A stretch of 64,000 bases of DNA from Amaurobius ferox. Taxonomy: Eukaryota > Arthropoda > Arachnida > Araneae > Amaurobiidae. Below are positions 12,272 to 23,861 of this stretch, one piece after another (position 1 is the first letter of the stretch; each line of letters starts with the position of its first letter). The stretch is taken from assembly GCA_951213105.1 (NCBI GenBank), contig OX578140.1, forward strand, positions 119,581,653 to 119,645,652. The letters run 5' to 3'. The notes below the pieces were generated by a model. It was not told where the DNA came from and made no database searches. It saw nothing but the letters and a program-made list of their open reading frames with translations. Made by a program: the position numbers and the translations under genes.

Positions 12272-12589
12272 TTGAGATCCGATTTTGGAAATTCTATAGG
12301 AGTTAAGAAACAAATCAACGAAAAATTTAACATTTATAAAAGTAAGCCGAGTAACTCTTTTACTGAAACTAATGTTAATACCAAACTTTGGCATAAAAAA
12401 TATTGTCACGTTAACATTGATTATATATTTCAAACAAGTAAAGTTTCAGCTGTAAAGGGTCTTCCTAAATTTAAGTTCCAAAAATTAAACTGCAAACATT
12501 ACAAATTAGCTAAAACAAAACAGGTATACAAACCTATAGGTAGGATAAGATCCACTAAACCCTTAGAACTGTTACACATGGATGTGTGA
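12272..12589 (+). pseudogene. Copia-1 GAG-pre-integrase / integrase zinc-binding region
   Basis: The frame contains LWHKKYCHVNIDYIFQTSKV and then NCKHYKLAKTK, the H-H...C-C zinc-binding layout placed before the integrase core in Copia pol. One of the usual CXXC cysteines appears as Tyr (CKHY). It ends with LELLHMDV and then a stop codon at 12587-12589, where the intact family continues straight into the integrase core. Confidence 0.75.
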
Positions 12590-12830
12590 GGACCCATGCC
12601 AGTACAATCATTAGACAATAATAGATATTTTTTGTCGATCACCGATGGTTACAACAGAAAAGTTTTTGTATTTTTTCTAAAGCAAAAATCTGATGTATTT
12701 AATGAGTTTTGAATCAGAGAAGAAAGACAGTTAAATAGAAAAATTCTAAGAACAGATTGCGGCATGAAATTCTGTGACAATAAGTTTAAAACTCACTTAA
12801 ACAAACAGGGAATTAAAGCCAAATAAACAA
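12590..12830 (+). pseudogene. Copia-1 integrase core remnant
   Basis: Continuing in the same frame after the stop, the sequence reads GPMPVQSLDNNRYFLSITDG, then a Phe-rich segment, another stop near 12710, then LRTDCGMKFC with the second catalytic Asp context. The core is broken by stops and ends abruptly near 12830 after KQGIKAK, before the TPQQNGV motif. The integrase would insert the cDNA copy; this one cannot be functional. Confidence 0.7.
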
Positions 12831-13367
12831 GAAAAAAGCTGAATATGCAAGCCCAAGAAGGGATAATGGTTGGTTATGCTACAGGTACAAGATGCTACTG
12901 GGTACTGTTAAAATGGGATTCAAAGTTATAGAAACGAGTAACCTCAGGTTTGAAGAAAATATCGATGCAGAGGAAAGCATCCTGGACCTAAATGGGGATA
13001 CTAGAAACCCCCCTACTGTCACCTTTCAGGTAACCCCAGATCGCTATTAGGCTCTGATGAGGAATGTTTGGATAGGAAATTGGGCGAAAAGGCAAGTGAG
13101 AGTGAAGACACTGACAACGGTTTATCTGAAGACAGTGAAGAAACGGACTCTCCTGCTGATTCCAACCTAATTCCCTGTTCGGATATCCCTTGGGATCGCA
13201 AAACCGTTCCTAGAACTGACGGTAGTAGAATAGACGTATATTATTACGTTAAGGACGACAGTAGAAGACTTAGATCCCATAATGATGTAAGAAAATATTG
13301 TAAAAAGAATAATATGCAATACATAACCAAAATCTTTTTAACTATAGGAAAAAGAAAAGCAAAATAG
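12831..13367 (+). pseudogene. Copia-1 integrase tail and acidic linker to RT
   Basis: The start (12840-12960) matches the end of a Copia integrase: EGIMVGYATGT, then a segment ending in TSNLRFEENIDAEES. A deletion joins this to the core remnant. The 99-residue frame from 13068 is an acidic, Ser-rich linker typical between integrase and RT. Its homologue on the minus strand is at about 47400-47592. Confidence 0.6.
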
Positions 13368-13389
13368 GGTCAAAACGTGTTAATAAACC

Positions 13390-14116
13390 AGATGCTAGTA
13401 ATGTAGAAATTAATATTCCCCAAAACTACAAAGCCACCCCCAACTCACCCCAAGTCAAAGAATGGAATAATGCCATGACTGGGGAAATTAATGTTATGAG
13501 AAAAAGAGATGTCTAAGAGTTAGTTCCTCTAAATCCTTCAGAAAAAATAATAGGCAATCGATGGGTTTATACATTGAAAAGAAATGAAAATGAGGAAATA
13601 CAACGATTTAGGGTGAGACTAGTGGCTAAAGGGTATATTCAAGAAAAGGGTGGCGCATACGACGATGTTTTCAATCCAGTCATTAATTTCAGTCTAATTA
13701 GGTTATTTTTCACAATCTTTGTCAGTATGCTAGGATGGATGCATTTTCAATTAGACATAAAATGCACATACTTATATGTTAAATTAAAGTATAAAATCTA
13801 CATGAGACAGCTGGAAGGATTTACTAATACTAAGTACAATGATTACGTATGTTTGTTAAATAAAGCAATTTACAGACTTCACCAAAGTGGTAGGGATTGG
13901 TTTATGGAACTAGATTCCATGTTTAAAGAACTAAAATTTACAAAACCGAAATGGTGCAATTGCTGTTATATCTTTAATAACAAAGTACTTATATTAGTTT
14001 ATGTGGATGATATCATTTTATTTTCTAAAAATCAAAAGGATATCGACTTAGTTCTTTCAATGTTGAAAGAAAAATTTAGTATAAAAGTTCTAGGTAAAAT
14101 CAAAAAATTACTATAA
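13390..14116 (+). pseudogene. Copia-1 reverse transcriptase
   Basis: RT of the Copia type. RVRLVAKGYIQEKG marks the start, FQLDIKCTYLY carries the motif A Asp, NKAIYRLHQSGRDWF is the KALYGL-Q region, and LVYVDDIILFSK carries the catalytic YVDD. The open part runs 13574-14116; the upstream segment (13390-13573), containing an EWNNAMTGEIN-like stretch, is in frame pieces with a stop. It ends at a stop before the RNase H region. A diverged copy is on the minus strand at 46560-47600. Confidence 0.85.
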
Positions 14117-14131
14117 AAATATCCAAATGTT

Positions 14132-14545
14132 TTGTTGCCAATAGCAAAAGGTTATATTTTGAGTAAAATAGATTGTCCTCACACTAGTGAAGAAATGGAT
14201 CAAATGAAAAATATTCCATACAGAAATTTGATAGGATGTTTAAGCTTCATTTTTAATATAACACGACTTGATTTGTGCTATGCAATAAATTTACTGAACA
14301 AAAATAAAAGTATAATTTTTTGTGACAACCAGGTAACTATTAATTTTTCAAATTCCCCAATTGAAAATCACCGAACTAAGCATATTGATGTTAAATATTA
14401 TTTTCTTAGAAACTTCGTTCTTACAGAGTCATTCAAAGTTAACTTTGTAAATAGTAAGGATAATGATGCAGATTATTTCACCAAACCTATGACTAGGATA
14501 GGATTCTTGAATTTTGTGATGGAGTATTTAAAATGTAAACTTTAA
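14132..14545 (+). pseudogene. Copia-1 RT connection and RNase H
   Basis: The frame has IPYRNLIGCLSFIFNITRLD (usual Y-x-x-GSL-Y....TRPD) and CYAINLL. A large deletion removes the middle of RNase H, then FCDNQVTINFSNSP and DADYFTKPM follow. The last is the conserved Copia RNase H end. The frame stops at 14545, giving the pol C-terminus. Confidence 0.8.
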
Positions 14546-14929
14546 ACTTAACCTTTCAAAAGTTTTTGCTTTAAATCTTTGAGTTTGATATTAAGATATA
14601 ATACATTATTATTTAATACTACTTCAATGTACAAAATGAAATTGTCATTTGAGTTTGAAATTTGGTGTTGACGAATGCCACATAAATTTTTATATTTATA
14701 TCCACTATTTTTGAACTCTCGCACTTAACAGTTTAGTTGCAAATGTGTGTTTAAACCAAAACATTTAGTCAATTTTTAATATTTCTCACTGTAACGTACA
14801 TAACTTTTTCAATCCCACGAAGCACTAATGTGTTTCATTGTGTATGAAGGAAGAAACTTTTTTTTTTTTATGTTTTGATTCAAACTTAATGTATTTTTAA
14901 ATTGTATACTGTGATTGAATTCTGACACC

Positions 14930-15200
14930 AAAACATATGATACTTAAATTTTTAAACTTTGACTTATATAACATGTCTATACTTAAATTTAAACTTTGAA
15001 TTATATAACATGTTTATACTTAAATTTAAACGTTGACTAATATAACATATTTATACTTAAAAATTAATTGTTAACTGATCAATATGTTTATACTTAGTTT
15101 TAAACTTTTAACTTTTGACATGTCTATACTCAAATTTGTAATGTAATTTATGACATGTTTATATTTAAATTCTTTTAAATGTTAACTGTTTATATTTAAA
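14930..15200 (+). repeat. ~37-bp minisatellite between Copia-1 pol and 3' LTR
   Basis: Units contain 'acatgtytatacttaaat' and 'aaactttgac'. The marker 'acatgtctatac' and its variants fall at 14971, 15008, 15045, 15082 and 15118, a steady 36-37 bp spacing. The same motif on the opposite strand lies in Copia-2 at 42370-42580. Confidence 0.8.
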
Positions 15201-16675
15201 TTTTTCCACTGTACAAACTTTCTTAGAGAGTTCATTCACTTGCTAAAAAATTCAATGCTTATACATGAAATTTGAATATTTTTAAACCTATTAATATGTC
15301 GCATTATATTGTTGTATTTGAAAATGTTAGTGACCTAAGAATGTTTTTTTTAATCTTATCAATCATTATGATTTGAAGTAAATACTGAGAACTTGACATT
15401 TGTTAACATGTCAAGATTCTTAGAAATTTTTTTAAGTACTATTGTGTATGTGAAAGACCCAGGCCACCCGACTCACCCTAGGGTATGAGCAGCTGGTTGA
15501 GGCTATTGTGTATGTGTCGAATTTAATGGATTGCATGAGGGAGCCGATTTCTGGAAGAACGTAAACAAATAATCGTGATTCACTATTCTCCTAAGCGATG
15601 TTCAAAAACACCAATTTATTTTTGACTTACCTCGTTCTTGGGAATGATTTACGATGTTCTTTCAGCAGAAGTCTTCATGCAAATTTGAATATCCGATGCG
15701 TACACAAACTCATTTGCATATTTAGAGTCGGACCTCGGAATTATTCTGGAAGGTAACGATCCAGGCGTATATAGCATACCTGCCAACTTTTACGCATTAT
15801 GCGTAAAATTTACGCATTTTAACTGCTCTTTACGCTTTTACGCATATATTGCTATATTTTACGCATTTCCGCATTTATTTGAATTTTTTAACATTATTAG
15901 GAAATCAGTCTCCTGCGAAATTCTCCAGCTTTTTTTGTTTGAAATTTATCAATTAACCAGACATAGTATAATTCCTCGGAAACACAGCTTTCCCGCTTTT
16001 TTAGAACTGATATCTACCATTCCCGGGATCGTAGCAAATCCATAATAAAATGCAGGGTAAAGCCCGCCATACACCCAGAGTATTGTTACCAGACAGCGGG
16101 ATTTATCAAAGGACGAGCTTTAAGTTTCCCTGTATGTGGTGGTGAACACAGGGAAACATTTTCCATCGTTTTGCTTGATATTTGGATGGTCTGCAGGGGG
16201 CCTTGCGGTTGAAGGGTTGTATGTTTAATGACCGTTTGGCACAGACAGACTTATTTTCCTTTGGCGTATTTTCTTCTTTCAGAATCCTTTGGCATCTTTT
16301 TTCATCGGGGTTAAAAAAATACTCATTTAGCTAAAATATTTTTGCTAACCGGACATAATTTGGACATAACCGAATTGAACTACCCCCCCCCCCCCCCCCC
16401 CCCAAATTTCCGAATGAAATTTTGAAAAAATATTACTTATAATTTTATGAGCTATTGATTTAGATGAAAGATAAATTGAAAAGGAATGCATATCATTTTA
16501 ATCCGACCATATTTAATTTCTATACAGTTATTTTGGGCATTATTTTTTACTCAACTTTTTCGAAAAATCATACATTAGCCATCGAATTTTGAAAATACAC
16601 TTTTTCAAGTCACTCCTTAAAAACTGCATGTTTACACGGAAAAGGAAGGGAGGGGTTATTAGGTGTTTCACTCTC

Positions 16676-16930
16676 TCTCATTATGGAAAAATTACATTAG
16701 TTATGTAAAGGAGTCCATATTGTAAAACAAACCCTTTTTACCAGATGATAGGTGTGTGTATGTGTCCGTGAGTCTGTGGAGACGATATCTCACTCTCACA
16801 AACAAATAATGCGATTTCAACAAAATTTGATACAAAAGCTACAATCAGTGATTACTATAAGTCTCTTGATTTTAAAAACGTAATCAAATGTTCGGAAGAC
16901 CCCCCCCCCCCCAAATTTTCGAATAAAAAA
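16676..16930 (+). repeat. Degraded relative of the 28.4/30.3-kb repeat
   Basis: It contains 'gtgtgtatgtgtccgtgagt', 'gacgatatctca', 'caaaatttgatacaaaa' and a C-run followed by 'aaattttcgaataaa', in the same order as the repeats starting at 28359 and 30309. The terminal parts are missing. Confidence 0.5.
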
Positions 16931-17308
16931 AATTATCAAAAAATCGGAACCTTCAATAGTATTTATTACATGAATAATTATTTCTTATGTCATTTTTAAT
17001 TAGAAAACGATTGACACAAACTTTAAAACGCTAGCACAAACCTGTCTTGAATTACTGTGCTTTTTCTTAATTAAATGTATTAAAAAATCACATAAAATTA
17101 AAAAAGTATTAAATATTACGAAATAAGTTCACTTTTCATATGTAATATTATGCGATAAATTTGTGAACATCTGCATTACGCTTTATAATTTCCTCTTTAT
17201 TTTTGAATTTCTTTTATTTCTTTGTATTTTGTAGAAAAATTTTGGAATAGTGTGTTATGAGTTACTACTTACATTCTAACATTGGATTTACAGTTTTATA
17301 TTTATATA

Positions 17309-19117
17309 CAGTACAACCTCGAAAATCCAGACATCCAAAATCCGGAAACCTCCAAAATCCGGACGTTTTCCAAATTTTCGTTTTTTTTTTTTTTTTTTCC
17401 CCGGACTGACGAAGTCGCGGATTTAAAAAACAACAGGGTAAGATTATTTATTTTACACATAAGATTATATATTTTACCGTATTTTCCGGTTGACTTTCTG
17501 AACCCGGAAATGAAACGAAAGTTTAGATGGACGGCCGTAGATAGATAGGCTCGTGGTTGGAGCGTGAATTGCGTTGTTAGCGTTAATCCCTCCTCCCCCT
17601 TATTCAAGTCACAACTCCTGATGAATTACTTCGCGTAAAATATACATCGTTATTTAAATACGGAATTTTTATTATCAAAATTTCCTTTTCCCATTATTGA
17701 TAAAGACATTTTTCTGAAACAATGTAATTTTTAATATTAAACACTTTAAAACGTTATCGTAACATTTTATCACAGATGTTCAATTAAATCTAAAAATCCC
17801 GAGAATTCATATTAACGCTCACGGAAATTTATTTTGTTCACTTCGTAGTACGATTTCCATTCTTCAATGTATTTTGTTTTGTCTTCAAAATCTCCTCCCC
17901 CTCCCGATATCTGACGATTTTTTCGTTCTCTTCGAACATGTCAGCTTGAAATCGACTGTATATTTTGCCTTTTTTGTTTAGAAAGCCATATTTACATACT
18001 ATAAATAGCAAATAAATAACTAAATAATATCGTATCGCACAGAACCGAGCAACAAGGTCATTAACGCACAGAGCTCTCAAAGGGGTCGGCTTGCCACCGG
18101 TGACCGTCGGCTGTGTTTACGATTAGGAACTAAGCAAATTCCTTTCTTCGCTTTCCCTGCCCCACCACGTCGGGGTGCTGCCGTAACCTAGTAATGACTC
18201 ATCGTAATTTAGAATAATCATTGAGAGGAGAGATATTTTTCTTTTTTTTTTTTGGAAAAGATATTTATTTTATCTACTGCGATATTTTTTACATATTTGA
18301 CTATTACTAATAAAGTTTTTACTTTTTTCAGAGTCATCAGTCTTTTTAAACATGACATTATATAGATGCTAGATAATAAATAAAACTTTAAGTACTTATT
18401 TTTTGTTTTTCGTTCGTTCATAGCGAAAATGGTTTAGACACATTTACATTACACCTTTAAATATATCGTTAAAAGTGCTAATCCTCGATCTTTATTAAAT
18501 ACCGGCACTGCATTAAATCTTCCGGCGCTTCATTAAATCTCGACAAAGCCGATATAACGGAAGTTCTGCACTTTGATGATGATGCGCCAATCGTAAATAA
18601 ATTGAATGATGGTGAAATTCGCGATATGATATTAAATAAAAAAAATCGAAGTAGTGACGATAAATGTGGAAAAGAAAAAATACCCATTGATAATCTTATG
18701 CAAAAAATCGATCATGCAATTAAAGGTCTTGAACAAAGAAGCATTATAACCGAGCAGAAGTAATGTCCATCTACAGGATAAAGAAAACGGTTTTCCCATA
18801 AACCAAAATTAATGAAATAACAAATGTTAATTCAAATATTTAAACGAAATGATAAAATGGAATTTTATCATTTCGTTTCGTTCACACATTCTAAATTATT
18901 AATGTGTATATTTTTTCTTAGAAATTTCTTTTGCCCTATTTTTTAGATTAAATAATATGTTTTAATTGATTAACTTAACTTTTGCCATTATTTTTACTAA
19001 AAATAGTGTTTTATAATGTATTTAGTTAATATCAAATCTGAATTTTATTCAAATTCTATAATCCGGAAAAATCGAAAATCCGGTATCGGCAAAGTCCGGA
19101 TTTTCGAGGTTGTACTG
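17309..19117 (+). mobile_element. Pogo/Tigger-like DNA transposon, decayed
   Basis: The inverted repeats are CAGTACAACCTCGAAAATCC at 17309 and its complement ending at 19117, differing at about one base in 23; both are flanked by TA. CAGT-type ends with TA duplication fit the pogo group. Secondary 'aatccggaaa' repeats lie just inside each end. About 1.8 kb long, with a recognisable transposase tail (18539-18763). It lies inside the AGCCC element. Confidence 0.75.
18539..18763 (+). pseudogene. Pogo/Tigger-like transposase C-terminal remnant
   Basis: The plus frame reads LDKADITEVLHFDDDAPIVN, continues with KLNDGEIRDMI, then an IDNLMQKIDHAIKGLEQ segment, and stops at 18761-18763. An acidic 'DDD..IV..L.D.EI' block followed by an amphipathic helix with 'I..AI..LEQ' is what the C-terminal tail of Tigger/Jerky-type transposases looks like. 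The DDE core is not recognisable upstream. Position and orientation inside the pogo-like TIRs support the call. Confidence 0.5.
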
Positions 19118-19418
19118 TATATATATATGTTATACAAATGTAATGCAATTTAGTATACTACTAAATAAAGAATAGTATATTTTGTTATACTGTGTACTAC
19201 TAGTTGTTATACTACTAAATAAAGAATAGCGCTAAGCTGCCGAATTCAATCGAATCGAATACAAACATAGCTAACCAAATGGAAAATTGGACTGGAAAAT
19301 GGAGGCATAAAGCATGCATGGGTGTCACCCCCACCCCCACCCCCACCCCCTCCTCCAGCCAATTTGTGGTATCTTACTCTTCATTTTGTATTGTATTCCA
19401 ATTTTCAAATTTGGTTAG

Positions 19419-19419
<1 letters not shown>

Positions 19420-19467
<48 letters not shown>

Positions 19468-19640
19468 CTTGATAGCTTGTGTTTTGTATTTTTTTTCCAT
19501 TTGATTGATGATTTGCTGTATTATATTTTATTCTGTGGGTGTTTTAGAAAGTTAGGTTTATCGTGTTGCATCTTCTTACTTTTCGTTCATTGGACTTTCA
19601 TACTACTATTATTATATATATATATGTGTGTGTGTGTGTG
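19420..19640. repeat. (TA)n and (TG)n microsatellites
   Basis: A (TA)n run of about 40 bases ends near 19463, and a shorter TA/TG tract lies at 19614-19640. A (CCCCCA)n tract is at 19328-19350. The 60-62-residue frames here are products of these tracts. Confidence 0.85.
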
Positions 19641-20191
19641 TTGTAGAATGTAGCAATAGTGCATAGATTTTCATTGTCCGTATAAATAGAGAATTAAGTA
19701 TTTGAAATATATAATACCCTTTTTACATTTTCCTACTGCATAAACTAGCTCCAATCACCAGATACATTTAAGAAGACACCAGTGCAACACCAGAGAGTAA
19801 GACACCAGTGCAACAGCAATGGCAAGGGCAATTTCACCATCAAGCGACATTTTGCAAATAAATGACAGTCACATATGAGTGCGATTGAAACTCACGACAG
19901 AAAGCTACAACCAAAGTTATTATTTATCACTTTTTGGCGATAACCCGCCAAATCAGCACACTTTCACTCTGTCACTTTCTCGGACCTTTCAAGATTGATG
20001 ACTTCGGGAGTCTACGGAGGGCGACAGACCCCTGTAGTTCCCGTATCGTCTGGAAATAAAACTCGTCTCTTTGATTCTCCAATGTATTGGGGGCTTGAAT
20101 GAATGAATGATATGAAGGTGGGTGGCTCCAGAAGAGCCTAGCACATCGACCAGAGGTCTATTGTACTACCCCAAAAAGAAAATGAAGATCC

Positions 20192-22186
20192 CTAAGAAAA
20201 GAGACCAGTAGCCGATGCGAAAATAAGCAGGCACTTAACAGGAATGTCGTTCAGCTCCCATGGTTCAATCACATAACGACCAATGTGTTCGAATCTGTGA
20301 GCAGAGTAGGCCTCACAATCACATAGAATGTGAGCTGCAGTTTCTTCGCTGTAATTGCAGCCTCTGCAAAGCGAATCCTTGGAGACACCCATAATATTAA
20401 GATGTCTCTTGAGAGTGCAGTGCCCAGTAAGGAGCCCAACAGCTCTTCTGATGCCAGTTCTACTGAGCCTGAAAAGTTCCTTTTGACGTGTACTAGGGCA
20501 ATTACAGTTGAGGATTTTCGCTTGCCTTTGACCCTTAGTGTCACGCCAGTTCTTACATTGAAGCTTCCTGAAGATGTCATAGACAATTCTTCTGACAAGG
20601 TCATTGGGAATACTCAAGGCCGGCTCAGGACCCACAAAAGGAGTACTAGAGCCTTTCCTAACAAGTTTGTCTGCCAATTCGTTGCCAGGAATGCCCGAAT
20701 GACCAGGCACCCAGTACAGAATGACACTATTGTTACTAGCAATTTTACAGAGAGCATTATAGCATTCCCAGACAAGGGAAGACGTCACAGTGAACTTCCC
20801 CAGAGCCATAAGAGCAGCCTGACTGTCAGAACAAATGAAAATCTGGCTATTCTCATACTTTCTGTCATAGCAAATTCTACAGCACATAAGGATGGCAAAT
20901 ACTTCAGCCTGAAAGACAGTTGCAAAATTGCCAAGCGGATAAGATAGCTCAGTGCCATCATCAGGGCAACAGACACCAGCACCAGTACTTGTGCCAATCT
21001 TCGAGCCATCCGTATACCATACAAAACAGTTCAGTTTATTGTAGGTAGGAGTCCTTTTCCAATCATCCCGCGAGGGGACAAGAATTTCATAAGGCTTGTC
21101 AAACGTAAATTTGACATGGATGCCATCAGGTGGCATACAGAAATAAGGATGACTAGCAACATTACTGTTAAGTTCACCCCAAGATAAATACATTGAGTAA
21201 TCTTTCCAGTATTTCAGATATTTGAGTCTGTTCATGCAGATAAGTGCCTCTGCTTCAATACGCATATAGAGCAGATGCAAACCAAGTAAAAGTTCAAGAG
21301 TTGCAGTAGGAGTGGTTTTCATGCATCCGGAGATTGCAATGCACACCATCCTTTGAAGCTTAACTAAATCAAGTTTAGCAGTTTCACTTCTAATTCTGGA
21401 CCACCAAACAATGGATCCATAAGAAATGATAGGACAGACTATCATCGAGTAAATCCAATGGATAGCTCTGGGATTAAGGCCCCAGGTTTTCCCAATAGCA
21501 TTCCTATAAGACCAGAAGATTCTTCTGGCTTTAGTTGTGCAGTAGTCCAAGTGTCTCTTCCAATTAAGTTCCTTGTCAAAATAAATTCCCAAGAATTGAA
21601 CCTCCCTGGAGCAAATAAGCCTCTGTCCAAAGAAGCAAATATTCCCAAGATTAAGTATGCGTTTCCTTGTAAACGCAACTAAAGCAGTCTTCTGCGGATT
21701 AACCGTAAGGCCTGCATTTTTACACCATGTCTCAACCCTCCTAAGAGTAATAGACATCATGTCAGAGACAGTGTTGCCAAATTTGCCCCTGGCAATGATG
21801 ACAACATCGTCAGCATATCCAATGCAAGAGACACCAGAGATATTAATGCTTTCCAAAAGAGAGTCCACAACAAGACACCAGAGAATTGGTGAGAGCACAC
21901 CTCCTTGTGGACAGCCCGAAAGTGCATGCACAGTCATACTTTCACCAAGTAAAGATGCACAGATATACCTGTTAGATAACAAGTTCTTGATCCAATAAGA
22001 TATCGTGGTATCAACACCTCTTCTGTTTAGAGCAACAAGAATGGTGTCGATGGGTACTTTATCAAAGTCACCTTCAATGTCAAGAAAGGTAGCAAGAGCA
22101 ATTTCCTTGGCATTGAGATTTCTCTCTAAAATAAAGGAGAGACTGTAAAGAGGCAGTGTCCGTAGATTTGCCCGGTTGATAGGCAT
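20192..22186 (-). CDS. LINE ORF2, 3' part: reverse transcriptase, RNase H, CCHC
   Basis: The frame is 664 residues. RT motif A is FLDIEGDFDKV (residues ~34-44), motif B GCPQGGVLSP (~91-100) and motif C YADDVV (~124-129). The RNase H domain is WYTDGSKIGTSTGAGVC, FQAEVFAI, CSDSQAAL and WVPGHSGIPGNELAD, so all four acidic catalytic positions are visible. A Cys/His block (CRGCNYSEETAAHILCDC) ends the protein. The Met at 22186 is not the true start: the upstream half (22080-23828) is in another frame and the two overlap, with the shift near 22130-22140. One inserted base would explain it. The reading frame is otherwise open throughout. Confidence 0.92.
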   Translation of the reverse strand: MPINRANLRTLPLYSLSFILERNLNAKEIALATFLDIEGDFDKVPIDTILVALNRRGVDTTISYWIKNLLSNRYICASLLGESMTVHALSGCPQGGVLSPILWCLVVDSLLESINISGVSCIGYADDVVIIARGKFGNTVSDMMSITLRRVETWCKNAGLTVNPQKTALVAFTRKRILNLGNICFFGQRLICSREVQFLGIYFDKELNWKRHLDYCTTKARRIFWSYRNAIGKTWGLNPRAIHWIYSMIVCPIISYGSIVWWSRIRSETAKLDLVKLQRMVCIAISGCMKTTPTATLELLLGLHLLYMRIEAEALICMNRLKYLKYWKDYSMYLSWGELNSNVASHPYFCMPPDGIHVKFTFDKPYEILVPSRDDWKRTPTYNKLNCFVWYTDGSKIGTSTGAGVCCPDDGTELSYPLGNFATVFQAEVFAILMCCRICYDRKYENSQIFICSDSQAALMALGKFTVTSSLVWECYNALCKIASNNSVILYWVPGHSGIPGNELADKLVRKGSSTPFVGPEPALSIPNDLVRRIVYDIFRKLQCKNWRDTKGQRQAKILNCNCPSTRQKELFRLSRTGIRRAVGLLTGHCTLKRHLNIMGVSKDSLCRGCNYSEETAAHILCDCEAYSAHRFEHIGRYVIEPWELNDIPVKCLLIFASATGLFS

Positions 22187-23828
22187 GTTGAGAACTAGAC
22201 AAGGGCTTAGAGGCCAGAATCACTTCCCTTAAATACCTATCAATAAGCTTTTCAATAGTCTTTAAAAGAAAAGACGTAAGGCTGATAGGCCTAAAAGATT
22301 TGGCCTCATAATAATTGTCCTTTCCAATTTTCGGAATGAAGATTACCTTAGTATGCCTCCACGCATTTGGTATATGACCAAGGGCAATACAGGCTCTATA
22401 GATATTGCAGAGAATGGGAGCAAGCATCACTATTCCCTCCTGGAGAAGAATTGGAATGATGCCATCAGTTCCCGGAGTTTTATAGGGTTTATGGGAATTA
22501 ATTGCCCATTTAACCCTATCAAGAGTAACAATGCTCCTAGCAATACTCCAGCTATTGTCATCAGACAAGGACGTGGAGCAAGCAATACCACTGTCACACT
22601 GAACAACAGGATGAGAAACCGGAAAGTGAACTCTGAACAGCTCAGTCAGGGTCTCTTCACCAGTAACAGTAAAGTCACCATTGGACTTCTTGACAGTGTT
22701 AAGTTTACAATTTCTGTCTCTAGCCATCAACTTAACAAGTTTTGCAACGGCAGGGGCATCATTAATACCTTCGCAGTATGTTCTCCAAGAATTTCTCTTG
22801 GCATCCCTAACTGCTTTATTATAGGAGGTGAGGGCAGATTTATAAGTCTGCCAATCACCATTCTTCTTGGCTCTATTAAAGAGCTTCCTGCATTTCCCAC
22901 GCAACCGGCTGAGCTCACTAGACCACCAAGGAACAATCTTTGGGGAGTCAGCAATGGTGGTTCTGCAGTTACTATGAAATGTACGGATGATGGCCTGTTG
23001 CACAGAGTCAACAGCCAGATCCAAGTTTTCAATAGAGGAATACTCACCAATGTGATTAGCCAGATTGGCCCTGAGATCTTCTTTGTAGGAACCCCAATTA
23101 GTCTTCCTAGGGTTCCTACCCTTGTCCTCTAAAGATTTTACAGGACCTTTAACAGAAAAAGAAATTAATTGATGGTCAGACAAGGATATATCATCTGAAA
23201 CCTTCCAATTAATTACCGACTCAAAAGCAGAACTATTACACAAGGTAATATCAATAACCTCGCGACGTTTTACAGTCACGAAGGTAGGAGTATTACCCTT
23301 ATTAAGTAAATAAAGCTTATGGAGAAGGATCTGGTCTAAAAGATCATCACCCCTACGGTTACAATTACTACTGCCCCAAACAGTGTTATGGGCATTTGCA
23401 TCGCAACCAATGATCATTTTTTTACTATTACAGTATTCAGTAAGATTAATAATGACCTTAGAAAAAGTTTCCTTATCTTCATAAGGAAGATAGGCTGAAA
23501 CAAAGATGTATTCCATCATATGTTCATCAGTTTTAAGTTTCACACTGATGGCAACATTGTCACCATCAAGGAATTTAACCAGATGAACAGCATTGAGCTT
23601 GTTGCTGACAGCAATACAGGCTCTGGATCTGGTACAGGATGTGTCATAAAAGACATTGAATCCTTTGATCCCTAGACCCAAAATCTTTCCATTACAGGTC
23701 CAGGGTTCTTGGATAAGAGCAATATCAGCTCTACCGTTGAAAAGCCTTTTGCTAAGAATAGCAGAGGCAGATCGACTATGATGTAGATTAATTTGCACAA
23801 CCTCAAGACAGCCCATAAGCAAAAACAA
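22080..23828 (-). CDS. LINE ORF2, 5' part: AP-like endonuclease and RT N-terminus
   Basis: The frame is 582 residues, starting 33 nt after the ORF1 stop. The APE endonuclease that nicks the target shows VQINLHHS (~11-18), LIQEPW (~38-43), GCDANAHNTVWGS, DITL and LSDH, with the catalytic Glu, Asp, Asn and His positions present. A linker then leads to the RT finger region (FIPKIGKDNYYEAKSFRPIS and HAYQPGKSTDTASL). The native frame is lost after about 22140, where a one-base shift leads to a spurious Cys-rich end. The fusion partner is the 20192-22186 frame. Confidence 0.92.
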   Translation of the reverse strand: MFLLMGCLEVVQINLHHSRSASAILSKRLFNGRADIALIQEPWTCNGKILGLGIKGFNVFYDTSCTRSRACIAVSNKLNAVHLVKFLDGDNVAISVKLKTDEHMMEYIFVSAYLPYEDKETFSKVIINLTEYCNSKKMIIGCDANAHNTVWGSSNCNRRGDDLLDQILLHKLYLLNKGNTPTFVTVKRREVIDITLCNSSAFESVINWKVSDDISLSDHQLISFSVKGPVKSLEDKGRNPRKTNWGSYKEDLRANLANHIGEYSSIENLDLAVDSVQQAIIRTFHSNCRTTIADSPKIVPWWSSELSRLRGKCRKLFNRAKKNGDWQTYKSALTSYNKAVRDAKRNSWRTYCEGINDAPAVAKLVKLMARDRNCKLNTVKKSNGDFTVTGEETLTELFRVHFPVSHPVVQCDSGIACSTSLSDDNSWSIARSIVTLDRVKWAINSHKPYKTPGTDGIIPILLQEGIVMLAPILCNIYRACIALGHIPNAWRHTKVIFIPKIGKDNYYEAKSFRPISLTSFLLKTIEKLIDRYLREVILASKPLSSSQHAYQPGKSTDTASLQSLLYFREKSQCQGNCSCYLS

Positions 23829-23861
23829 GAAAAGGGCACAGAAAACCTAGGAGAAAGAAAT

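Noticed and set aside
14930..15200. CRISPR-like array
   Set aside because: Adjacent units have no unique spacers and the context is a eukaryotic retrotransposon.
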